Source of the DNA: Parachlorella kessleri
Lineage: Eukaryota; Chlorophyta; Trebouxiophyceae; Chlorellales; Chlorellaceae
Length of the DNA stretch: 47,659 nucleotides
NCBI GenBank assembly: GCA_001598975.1
Contig: BBXU01000909.1
Location: forward strand, 1 to 47,659
Direction: 5' to 3'
A program made the translations under genes and the position numbers. Below are positions 1-9,872 of the stretch, in pieces; positions within the stretch are counted from its first letter, which is position 1, and the number at the start of each line of letters is the position of its first letter. The notes under the pieces were generated by a model. It saw only the letters and a list, made by a program, of their open reading frames with translations. It was not told the origin of the DNA and ran no database searches.

Positions 1-385
1 GGNGGGGGGGGCCTCGCGGGGCGGCGGGGACGCGAGGGGGTTGTTTAAGGGCAGTCATCAATGAACAGCCCGACGTGGAACGCCCCAGGCAGGCTGGATG
101 TCTTTGCCATACGAGGTGTGTGCTGAGGCACCCAGGCGCTGGGAGTTGCATGGGCTGCGTGGGCACGGGTGCTGCCGGCCGTAGTGTGGCCCTCTGGGCA
201 GTCATGCTGCATGGCTGGGGTAAGCGCAGCGGCTGGGCTGGTACTGCATGCTGGCTGCTGTTGCACGGACCTGCTCTGACGAAGGGTCACCTAGCCTTTT
301 CCGCCTTCCCCCGCACCTCACCCTTCCACCTCCACACCCTCAGACTCAGAATCCCCCACGCCCCCACCACCCCCTCACCCTCCAG
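1..385. other. Left edge and probable intron of the WD40 gene
   Basis: The first 60 bases hold an N at position 3 and a run of G, so base quality at this edge is doubtful. The rest ends in a pyrimidine-rich stretch followed by CCAG at 382-385, which is a good acceptor for the exon at 386. I see no convincing upstream exon here, so most of it is probably intron. Confidence 0.5.
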
Positions 386-1020
386 GTGTCCCTGTCCACC
401 CCCGAGCTCCACCTGTGGGACCTGGGTGCCGGCGCCAGCCTGGCCCCGCCCTCGCTGCCCTGCGCGGTCTTCCAGCGCAGCTGCCCCGCCCGGCCCAGCC
501 GCTTTGTGGTGCGGGCGTGCCTGGGGGGCCTGGGCCAGAAGTTTGTGCTGACGGGGAGCGAGGAAGGCAAGGTGGGCGCGCAGCACCCGCCCGCCCAAGG
601 GAGTTTGTCCTGTGGTGCGCTGCTCCTGGGCACCGGCATCTTTTCAAGTCTGGAGTGTGGTGTGCGCACCTGCATGGAAACGGAGGACAGCCGTGAATCT
701 GGACAGCCCGGGTGGGCCTGTGTCAGTGCAATGCGTGGGGCGCCCATTTGGAAGTAGCTTTGGGGCACAGTCCCTGCCTGCTGTTGCATGGGGTGCGGGG
801 GGCGCCCGGATGGCCAGCACAGCGATGCCTGGCAGGCAGGCGGCTCCCTGGCATTGATGTGCTGTACCGCCTGGCTTGCGGAGGCGTAGGTGCAGCAACG
901 ACCAGCCCACTGACAAGGGTGCGGGCCGTTGCTCAGCAACCCTTGTGCCTGTGGGGTCTGTCATGGCTTTTGGTCTGGGCCGGGTGGACCCCCCCCCCAC
1001 CACCCACACACACGCCACCA

Positions 1021-1056
<36 letters not shown>

Positions 1057-1286
1057 GCGCGCTAGCTGAACCCCCCTCCCCTCCCCTCCCCCCTCCCCCC
1101 TCCCCCCTGCAGGTGTACATGTTCCTCCGCTCCAGCGGTGACCTCCTGGCTTCCCTGGACGGCCACGCCGCCACTGCCAACGCGGTGGCCTGGAACCCCC
1201 AGGACCCCCACATGTTTGCCTCCGCCTCCGACGACCGCACCGTGCGCATCTGGGGCCTGGAGGCCTCCGTGGCTGCCAGGCTGTGA
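386..1286 (+). CDS. WDR26: WDR26-like WD40-repeat protein, C-terminal exons only
   Basis: Two exons are visible, 386-571 and 1113-1286, joined in phase 0; the 5' part lies outside the window. They encode the last 119 residues, made of two WD40 blades. The first has the strand LHLWDLG and ends TGSEEGK. The second runs from VYMFLRSSG through a GH dipeptide (LDGHAATANAVAWNP) to ASASDDRTVRIWG. This ordering and the WNPQDPHM segment are typical of the C-terminus of WDR26/GID7 proteins. Those proteins are scaffold subunits of the CTLH (GID) E3 ubiquitin ligase and are cytosolic or nuclear in other eukaryotes. The stop is TGA at 1284, only ten residues after the last blade, which fits a propeller that closes the protein. 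The CTLH-ligase role is family knowledge. Another WD40 protein cannot be excluded because the LisH/CTLH part is not in view. Confidence 0.75.
1010..1056. repeat. CA microsatellite
   Basis: An (AC)n run with minor interruptions lies in the intron of the WD40 gene. It is followed by a long C/T-rich tract (1066-1110) that serves as the polypyrimidine tract before the acceptor at 1111-1112. Confidence 0.9.
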
Positions 1287-2333
1287 GTAAGTGAGTGACA
1301 GCCTGGCTGGCTGGCGGGCTCATTGGTAGCCTTTAACCTGGGTACGCTGTTGTGCGATCTGGGGTGTGTGCTCCCCTGCCAAGGGTGGCAGGGGTGGGGG
1401 GAGCAACAACCTTGGCCCATGTGGCGAGCCACCGGGTGGTGGGAGGGGGCTGCTGGCTGGCTTGAGCGCAGGCGTGCGTGGTTGGGGTTTCCGCTGATGT
1501 GCCTGAGCCAGCAGGGTTCATGGGGTCAGCCCCTCTTTCGTTGGTTGTTGCCACGTTCCAGGCTTAGAGCTGGCAAATAGCCAAGCTATGTAGCTCGTAA
1601 GTAGGGTTTGTATATCACACTGTACACCAGGCAACCATGCTGTAATTCATTGGTTGCCGGCCACCTGTACTTCCATGTCATGCATCAGTTGTTCTCTGGC
1701 GGTGCCCACGTCAGCCCTGGCATTGCCTTCCACTCCGTTCCGTTGCCTTGCATTCTGCTGCCTTGGTTGATCCAGTATTGCATGCTAAAACCAATCTTCA
1801 TCGAAGTGCACGTACTAGATGCGCCGTCGGCTGGCCGCCGTGCAAGCCTGTAACATTTGGCTGTGCACACATGTGCTGCTTGAACCACAGCCAGAGCACA
1901 AGGTGGCATGCATGACGCTCGCACCCACAACAGCAATTCCCTGCCTACTTCGCCTGCGTCAGACAACCTGTGGTTCACCGCGCATGAGCAAGCCACGTCA
2001 ACCACAGCCATGTTGTAGTATCCCAGTTTTCCACAGTTCGCCAGAAGCAATACCAAAGACGCAAGCTTGTCTCTGAGAGAGGCCCACTAGCCCGGACTCA
2101 GCCACGCCCTGGAGCATACCTGGCATCCAGCCCTGTTACTTTACTTCACCCCTACCCCTCCCCTGTTGGCACTGCCCAGCTACCATCAACAAACACACCT
2201 CCCCAGGTGGTACAAGCGCACAGCTCACGGCACCGCCGAGGCAGAGCACCACACGCGTAGGCGCCACACTACGCCATCTCCAATCAGCAAGACGGCTGCA
2301 AGCCTTATCAAGTGGAAGTGTCCAGCAGGCCCC
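1287..2333. other. Convergent intergenic region between the WD40 gene and isopropylmalate isomerase
   Basis: This is the space between two stop codons facing each other, so it should hold both 3' UTRs. I found no exon-like segment. It contains one minus-oriented copy of the dispersed repeat (2091-2185). Confidence 0.5.
2091..2185 (-). repeat. Copy of the ~95-bp dispersed repeat
   Basis: Read on the minus strand it starts GGTAGCTGGGCAGTGCCAAC and continues through GGGGTGAAGT and ACAGGGCTGGATGC to TATGCTCC. That is the same order of blocks as in the copy at 10115-10212. It lies just downstream of the isopropylmalate isomerase stop, in the sense direction of that gene. Confidence 0.7.
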
Positions 2334-5300
2334 TCATCCCAGGTACTCGCGGGGGTCTGTCACAAAACCCGTGAGCGCGGAGGCGGCTGCAGTGTAGGGG
2401 GATGCCAGGTAGATCTGGCCCTCCTTGTGGCCCATGCGGCCCGGGAAGTTCCTGCAGGCACAGGACCCCAACCAACCCCTATTGAGATGCACAAACTCGA
2501 ACCACGGTCAACTTGGCGGCATCACCAAAAGCACCCACGTACCCAACGGCCCCACATAGCACAGCTACTTCCAGCGGTTTAGGTCAGTATTACATAAAGG
2601 GCTGGTTGCCCGCAACCGGCTACAGGCGACCTTGCCTCGCGTCACCCCTAACCTCTTCCAACCACTGCAAATACAGCCGCCCATATCCACCTGACAACCC
2701 ACGCGCCAACAACCGCTGGCCCCGCACCTGTTTGTTGTGGACACGCAGACCTCCGGCTCGTTCATGCGTGCAAAGGTGTCCCGAGGGCCCCCCAGGCATG
2801 CTGCGCACGAAGGGGCTGCGGGCGTGACGCAGCCAGCCGCCTCAAAGATCTGCGCTGCCGTCTTGCCGCCGCAGCCGGGCACGGGCAGGGTGTACACGTC
2901 AGCCCACACCTGCGCCGAGGCGAGACCAGGGGGGTTGGAGAGGGTAGCGTAGGTGCTGGGTGGGTGAGACGGAACGCGATGGCACGTGCACAAGCGGAGG
3001 CTTGAGTACACAAAAGCTCACCACGGCACGAGGTTTAGTGTGCATAGCGCTCAGACCCACCAGTGTAAGTCAGGCCAACCTGCACCTTTCTGCCCATGCA
3101 CATAAGCAGGCGTCCTGGTCTCCCCGCCCCCCGGGTGGCTGCGGCCGGCCTTGCCCTCGCGCCCTGCCCTCTCCCACCCAGCCCCACCTTTTGTGTTGCC
3201 GGCACAAGGTAGGTAGGCACCTTGACCTGCTGCCCCGCCACGTGCAGCAGCTTGGCCGCCGCTAGGAAGTCTTCCGTCTTGCCGCCGGTGCACGAGCCGA
3301 TGTAGGCGCGGTCGATCTTCACGTCGCGGCACTCGCGTGCGAGCTTGCGGTTGTCGGGGGAGTGGGGCGCCGCCACCACCGGCTCCAGCTTGCTCACGTC
3401 AAAGTGGTAGTCTGCACCACGGGGGGCGAGGAGGGACGAGGGGGGAGCTAAGAGTGGGTGACGGTTCGGCAGAGATAGACTAGCATAAGGAGCCAGTTGG
3501 GACCGGAAGGCGGGGGATCGTACATGGAACCCATGACTTCGGGTGTGTGGAGAATGCGTGTGGGGGGTTACTCAGAACCCCGGATCTCCCACATCTAGGG
3601 GCTGCAGCCCAGCAGTACAGCCCCTCCCTGCTTGCTTGCTGTCCCCGCCCAACCCCCTACCTGCAACGTAGCTGGCCCCCGAGTCGCTGTAGACAGCCTC
3701 AAAGGGCTCGCTGGTCCGCTGCGTGACATAGTCAAAGGTCGTCTCGTCGGGCGGAACCACGCCTGCAAGCCAAGCAAGCCGCCAGGTGCGGGTCAGCGGG
3801 TGGCACAAGTCACCAAGGGAACACCGTTCGCAACAGAGACCCATGGCGCAGCGGAGCAGGTGTACGAAGTGTCACAGCCTTTACACCCTGGTTCACGACG
3901 AGACCGCCAAACATATCTTCTTACTGAAGTTCAGCATCACAGCACACAATAGCCCCAATGGCTTCCCCAATCCCCCGTGGCCGCACCATTCTTGCCGCCG
4001 GCCTCCACCACCATGTTGCAGATGGTCATGCGCTCGTCCATGTTCATGGCGCGCACCGCCTCGCCGTCGAACTCCATGGCCTTGTAGGTGGCGCCCGCCA
4101 CGCTGATCTCGCCGATGATGTGCAGGATCAGGTCCTTGGCCAGCAGCCACGGAGGCATCTGGCCGTCCATCACAAACCGCATGGTGGGGGGCACCTGCCG
4201 CCAGAGGGACAAGACAGGGAGCGGGCACCAACTAGGCTGCCAAAGGCGGTGGTAGCAGCACGGGGGGGTCAGCGCTCAACACAGCTTGGGCCAGGGCCAG
4301 CACCAAGCTCCCACCCTAAACAATTGGTACACGCTTCCAGGGGACTGCCTGCCAGCCTCCCTCTAGCTACTGCACCATGCTTGTCAGCGTGCCAAAAACC
4401 TCTGCTATGTTTCCTCGGCTGTCATCTACCCCAAGGGTCTGCTGCCATCCTCAGAGCGACACACACACACCTTGATGAGCAGCTTGCCGGTCCCAAGGAT
4501 GAAGCCGGCATCGGTGTTGCCCACGCCGGTGGCAAACTGGCCAAACGCGCCCGCATTACAGGTGTGGGAGTCGGTGCCAAACAGCACCTCGCCAGGTTTA
4601 CAGTGGCCCTCCTGCAGCACTTGCATCATGAATAGTATGTATAAGCGTAACACCACCCTACAAAGCTACTGTGAGTTAGTTTTTGTCAGGCTGCGCACTC
4701 GCCCCGCCGCACCCACACACACCCCACATACACGCAACACAGCCTCCTTGGCATGACATAGTTGCCAAGCGCCAGGTAAAAGCAGCAGCAGCCTTGGCCA
4801 GGCCAGGCCGCAGTCAGAACTCCTTCGGAAGTAGCATAGACTCTGGCAGCGCTCCTGCCCTGCCAAACAGCAATCAGCATGCCCGCCACGCCAGTCCTGT
4901 ATTATGCCAACATTGCGTGTGCATAACCTCCCTCCCCATCTCCCCCCCACGCACCTGTGCTAGTGCAATATGGCAGACACCCTTGTAGTCGGGGTTGGCC
5001 CGGAAGTCGGAGCGGTCAGTGATGTCATAGAAATACTTAATGTTGTACTTCTGTGCCATGTCGCGGAGGATGTCCACGTTGCGGTTGGCGCGGGGGTCTG
5101 AGGTGAAGATGTAGTGGTCAGGGATGAGAACAACACGCTCCGAATCCCAGACCTACATAAGAATGCAGGCTAAGTCCCACGGTCAACAGTGGGTCTCACA
5201 CAGCTTGCAAGTTCTGAGTGTTATAGAGTGTGGTAGGAGGCAGGCCTCAAGGTACACATGAGCAAGGCCAGGGTACAAAAAATATGCAACAGCTGAGCCC

Positions 5301-5893
5301 GAACTGCTCCAGTGAGCAGCACGGCTGGAATAACGCAGTACTTTGTTGCATGGCGGCAGCAAACCCCAGCCAGCACGCAACCACACCGCCTTGCTGTGGG
5401 TGCTAAACCCCCGCAACCGCCCGCCCCACCTTTGCGTCCTCCCCAAACTCCTTCTGGAAGATGCCAAAGGTCCCTGGGCCGCACACGTCGTGCGTCAGCA
5501 GCTTGTCCACGCTGGTCCAGATGTTCTGGCCCGGCACCACGTTGGCATTGTTAGAGTGCTTGGCGAGGATTTTCTCGGTCAGGGTCATGGCATGCTTGAC
5601 CTGCACTTGCTCGCCAGGCACCATCGGTGAGCTTGTTGTATAGCTCAAGGGTGCGGTCAGGCTTGTGGTCAAGCCTGACTGCCTACAGCTGCATGAGGCC
5701 AGGACAACGGAAAACGCGCCCTTGGCACCCCAGGTGCACCTGCGCCCCCCGATGGCCCACCCACCTGGCCGGTGCTGCTGGGGCTGCGGGAAGGTGCCGG
5801 AGCAGTTGACACGCATGACACCTGCAGAGACCTACGGCCTGCAAGGCCGCGAACGCCCTGCCGCACGCGCATGGTGCTGCTGGTGGTCTGCAT
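2334..5893 (-). CDS. LEUC: 3-isopropylmalate dehydratase (isopropylmalate isomerase) large subunit, plastid
   Basis: Aconitase-family enzyme that isomerises 2- to 3-isopropylmalate in plastid leucine synthesis; it needs a separate small subunit. Nine exons in consistent phase give 495 residues: 5832-5893, 5430-5682, 4955-5152, 4471-4611, 3987-4194, 3661-3762, 3188-3411, 2728-2909 and 2334-2451. The three [4Fe-4S] cysteines sit in [10 protein letters not shown] and [30 protein letters not shown] and the terminal [18 protein letters not shown] are family signatures. Length and order match plant IIL1 (about 500 residues). The first exon is short, basic and Ser/Thr-rich, as expected for a transit peptide. 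Its donor could be AG|GTCTCT (chosen because the phase works) or CAG|GTGTCA ten bases later. Other ATG codons in frame lie upstream, so the exact N-terminus is the weakest part of the model. The enzyme identity itself is not in doubt. Confidence 0.95.
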
Positions 5894-6135
5894 GCTGGTG
5901 CCTACCCCAAGAGTAAGCAAGCCCAGATAGTGACACAGAAGCTTAAAGAGCCCCTTGTGCTTAGCGAGAGAGCTCACACAGCCTACCACCTAGGCTTGGC
6001 ACCCCAGGAAGCAATGCAATTACTCTATCAAGCAAGTACAAATAAATCTTCTTCACTGAGAGTCAAATACCTCAAGATAGTTACGGAGGTGATGGCCATG
6101 CTGAGCACGTGCTGGGACTGCTTTCCCGCTCCTGA

Positions 6136-6149
6136 TTGATCATGATCAA
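6136..6149. other. 14-bp perfect palindrome
   Basis: TTGATCATGATCAA reads the same on both strands. It shares the GATCAA half-site with the inverted repeat at 9844-9862. Function unknown. Confidence 0.5.
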
Positions 6150-6294
6150 GGGGTTGGGTTCCTTTCTGCTTCAAGCACTGCACAGCCCTGAGCTCCTTGC
6201 TGTCAGACTGCTTCCAATTTCTGTACAATTTAGGGTGTTTGTAATGGAATGGGGAATTGATGTGTAAGCTGCCAAGGCTGGTTGCAAGTGTTCT

Positions 6295-6392
6295 GTGGCA
6301 GGTAGTGCGAGCAAGGAGAGGTAGAGGACTGAAGTGTACAGGGCTGAATGCGGTAGTGCTCTGGGGCTTGCCTGACTTCTTGAGCGAGTAGG
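6295..6392 (+). repeat. Copy of the ~98-bp dispersed repeat
   Basis: It starts GTGGCAGGTAGTGCGAGCAA, then ACAGGGCTGAATGC, then GTGCTCTGGGGCTTGCCTGA. These are the same blocks in the same order as the copies at 10115 and 27319. Confidence 0.75.
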
Positions 6393-7602
6393 TCACTCCC
6401 CAGACAAGCTACTGTGGAAGCAGGTGGGGCAGGAACTGCACCATTCCGCAGCATCGCAGTTCATTTTTGCACACAGAGGCCAGAAACAACGGCTTGGGAT
6501 CTATTACCATTTTGTGTACTTGGGGAAGCGCACATGGGTACCATTTCTCCCTTGCAGCCGGCCTTAACGCACTTTCATATCTGTCTTAGATCGAGATAAC
6601 TCCCTGCCGCAAGAGTCAACTTGCATCAACTCCAAAAAGGCCATTAGGAGAAGTCGGGCCCACAAAGAGTTGCCTGGACCCCTCGTTGATAAATCAAACC
6701 AAGCACATGCAGTGTTGGGCGTCCAAGACACGCTGAAAGCGCAGCATAAAGCAGGAGTACTGTACATAAGTGCCGATTATATAAGGAGATAAAAGCGTAC
6801 AGGACGGCAGCATGGCTCCCAATGCTGCCACGGAGAAGCAAATACAAAGTAGCAGCTGTGTCTTAATGATACAAACCCTGTCTGACTGGGCACTGGGCTG
6901 CATAATAGATAGTGTACACCTCCAGCTATCAATCGGAGGCTTCTGATGGGTCTGGGTCCAGCGGATCCCACACGGACTGCACGCTGCCGCCTGACATGTC
7001 CCTGCAACATGCCAGCCAGCCATTCACAATTCGACTGCTCATAGCCAGGGGGCAGGCAGTACCACCAAACCAGCGCAGGAACAAAAGCAACGGACTGTAT
7101 GTGCATAGCTACCCAACTGTGCCGCGTAAATGCATGGTAAGTTCTCGACTGCTGGGAAGCCCAGTGGCCTCCGGGCTGGCAGCACTTGTATGTGTGCGAA
7201 CCGCTGTTCAGCAACTGAGCACTCAGTCAGCCAACCAGCCAGTACTGCCTCACCACTCATTCTGCAGGTGGCATGCAGCCAGCGTGGCTATGCAAGCAAC
7301 GCCACATGCGCGCTCCAACTTCTCCAAGCTTGCAGCTGCAGCAAGAAAATGGGAACGGAGCGTTCCAAGGGGCCATGCACCACCACCCAGCGCGGCAGCC
7401 TGGACCCGGCAGCGTCGACGCACGAGCCTCCAGCAGACGGGTTACCCAAGGCACATGCTTGCTCTCTACAACCCAGTCCGCATTGTCGCACATGTACACA
7501 GGGTATGCCGAAAGGGGACACCCTCCAACCCCCCAAGCCCACACGCGAGCGGTCGCAGCCTTGCTGCAAGCCAGCAGCATCATCACATCCAGCCGGCCCT
7601 GG

Positions 7603-9486
7603 TCACTCACTGTCTAGGAAGTCGTTGGTGGTGCGGTCCGCCAGCGCGATGACGCAGGCAGCCGCCACCACGGTGCCCTTGCTGCAGCGCGCCAGGTCCA
7701 GCAGGTGGAAGGTCTCCATCTCCAGGCTCAGCGCGGCGGGGTGCTTGGCGATCAGGTCCGACAGCAGCTGCTCGTTGCGGTCGTCAAACAAGCTCACGCG
7801 GCCCTGCGGCGGCACCAGACCAACTGGTAACGCCTACAGCCGGGGCATGGGGCTGCCAAGCCACGACGCTTTACTGCGCATGCCACATATGACGCATAAT
7901 CCCACATTAGCACGCCTTGCTCGATGAACTGACAGTCGCCGTGTGCAGCAGCAGCCCAGTCGAGGCACCCAAACTCCCACCCGTGCCCGCAAGGGCCCCC
8001 CTGCCCCGGCTGCCACAGTCGGCCTGCGCCCTACACGCAGCCGACCTGCGAGCTGTAGAAGCTGTCCGCGGTTGCATTCAGCCCCTCCCGCACATGGTCC
8101 TCGCCTAGCCGCGCCGCCAAGTGCCGCTGCAGCTGGTGTGTCAGCACAGGGTCGGCGGGGACAGGCAGCGAGAAGATGTACGGCTTGGCATCACCCCCCA
8201 GGGTGAAGGCGTCGGGATCCCGCCTGCATCCCCAACAGCAGCGCTCTTGCCCAATCTGCTGAGCAGGTGGGATCCACAAAAGACTCCATGGGCCACGCCG
8301 ACAGTGCCTAGGGATGAGACGTCTCCTTAATCAGCACCTGACTCTGATGGCAGCAGCCCATCAACATGCCCCTGTTGCTGCCTGTTCCCGGGGGAATAAC
8401 AGGCAAGTGTAAGCCTCCGCCCCTTCCTGCCCCTATATCTGTCTATCCGTCAGCCTGCCTACCCATCCTCTCCGCACCTCAGGTCCAACCCCTCAAACAC
8501 GGCCACACACCTGATGAAGATCGACCCCGGCGAGGCAACAATGGCGTCCCCCAGCCTGGCCGGCCGCTGCAGCGCGCCGCAGGTGCCCAGCCGGATGAAG
8601 GCCATCTGCCCGTCCACCACCGCGCGGTTCTCCCGCACCACAAAGTCCATGTTAGGGGTGCCCATGAGGGTGCTGCAAATGCTGACCGGCACACCGCGGT
8701 AGCTCCCTGCAGTATGTAGGAGTAAAGTGTGGGGTGACGGATGGGTCTTGACAGATATAATGCTGGCGATTGCTGTGGTAGATAGCCATCACGTTGCTCC
8801 CTGCAGCGCAAAATAGGCTCTTGCCGCCACCATCAATCCCTGTTGGTTCGCTACTGTGGACTTAGCCCGCAGCATGGACTAGCAGACTTGCTGCTTGCCA
8901 GGCAGAACAAGGTCACCTGAGATTGTGAGAAAGCCGCGGCCGCTTTCATAGACAAACAGCGGTCGCCCGGGGGCGGGCGGTTCAAGGTATTCGCTCAGCA
9001 TGAGCGCTCTTTTCTCCGAGCCCACTGACAAGATACGGTTGGCGACCTCGCCTTTCTGCACAGGCAGGGGTTGCCACATGTATGAAAGTCCTGCTGCAAC
9101 CCCCAGCTACCAGTAAATACTCGCTATGCAGTCGCTACACTCTGGCTGGTTGCAACAAAGTACCGCTCAGTGGAGCTTTCTAAGACCGGACAGCAGTTCT
9201 GCCCCACGCGTAGTCTAGGAGCCTTGTGATGTCCCTCCCTAAAGTAGCCGATCTCCCGCACCTTGGTGCCCAGGTGATATGTGCGTCCCTCCTCATCCAC
9301 TGGGAAGTTTGCGTTCCGGTAATTCTTCTTCTGGGCTGGGACCAACACAGGCGCTCGGCCGTTGCTGCCATCCCCCTTGGCCAGGACCGTACAATGCACC
9401 GCACGCCTGCACCAGTTGGTGAGAACGGGCCTGTGAGCTAAACGCGTGCTGCCTTTGCAACCTGGGCGGGGTGAGTTTGCTCCCAT
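7603..9486 (-). CDS. Uridine-phosphorylase-like nucleoside phosphorylase
   Basis: PNP/UDP phosphorylase family (NP-I): phosphorolysis of a nucleoside to base and pentose-1-phosphate, probably pyrimidine salvage in the cytosol. Five exons give 312 residues: 9262-9486, 8917-9055, 8511-8706, 8046-8223 and 7603-7803, all in phase. Diagnostic segments in order are NANFPVDEEGRTYHLG, KGEVANRILSVGS, STLMGTPNMDFVVRE, MAFIRLGTCGAL with GDAIVASPG after it, and SLEMETFHLL. The EME of the last segment is where the family binds ribose, and RLGTCG is the substrate-loop signature. The usual phosphate loop GDPxR reads VGSEKRA here, so one ligand set differs from bacterial uridine phosphorylase. The ATG at 9486 is the first in frame, but the 40 residues after it look unstructured. 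An upstream leader exon or a later start is possible. Uridine specificity is inferred from the EME motif only. Confidence 0.85.
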
Positions 9487-9872
9487 TCGCCGTCAGTGAC
9501 GAGGTCTGAACTGTACTGCCTCTCAAAGTATATAAAAGAATTACCTGGCTCGTCTTTGTCGACCCCAGGATCTGTGAGTAACAGATGCGAGTTTTCCTGG
9601 TATTCGACCCTCGGTCCACCCCAACTGACGCTCCGCACTAAGCATCGGCGCAATAAAGGTGCCAGAGAGCGCTCAAGGTCTAGCCCGACACTCCCAAGAA
9701 CGTCACACGCACCAGGAGGGCTTGACCACGGCTTTGCGAAGGAGCACGTCAATGTGCTGGAAACTGCAATTCGATCAAATTTCGTCGATTAACTCAACTA
9801 TCCACTTACAGAAGGGAGCATGCTGGGCATGCGAACCCTTGCATTTGATCAAGTTGATCAAAAGCCAAGGAC
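9487..9872. promoter_or_regulatory. Shared upstream region of two divergent genes
   Basis: These 386 bp separate the start codons of the phosphorylase (-) and METTL22-like gene (+). A TATA-like TATATAAAAG lies at 9529-9538 on the plus strand. A perfect inverted repeat, TTTGATCAA-G-TTGATCAAA, lies at 9844-9862, ten bases before the METTL22 start. CATGC-TGG-GCATG lies just upstream of it. A regulatory role is inferred from position only. Confidence 0.35.
9844..9862. promoter_or_regulatory. Perfect inverted repeat before the METTL22-like start
   Basis: TTTGATCAA and TTGATCAAA are exact reverse complements separated by a single G. The element ends ten bases before the chosen ATG, so it would lie in the 5' UTR or core promoter. 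A binding-site role is inference. Confidence 0.4.

Larger units (their letters stand above)
5894..7602. other. Intergenic region, no gene supported
   Basis: This lies between the start of isopropylmalate isomerase and the end of the uridine-phosphorylase-like gene, both on the minus strand. It should hold the promoter of the first and the 3' UTR of the second. It contains a dispersed-repeat copy (6295-6392) and a perfect 14-bp palindrome, TTGATCATGATCAA (6136-6149). Long open frames on the plus strand near 6912-7900 show no family features and overlap the coding exon of the neighbour. Confidence 0.5.

Noticed and set aside
6912..7927. Overlapping plus-strand open frames of 246 and 265 codons
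   Set aside because: They run antisense into a well-supported phosphorylase exon and show no family features. Long antisense frames are common in GC-rich DNA.
9438..9752. A 104-codon minus-strand frame in the METTL22/phosphorylase spacer
   Set aside because: It overlaps the shared upstream region in another frame, shows no homology I recognise, and has no clear splice to the phosphorylase frame.
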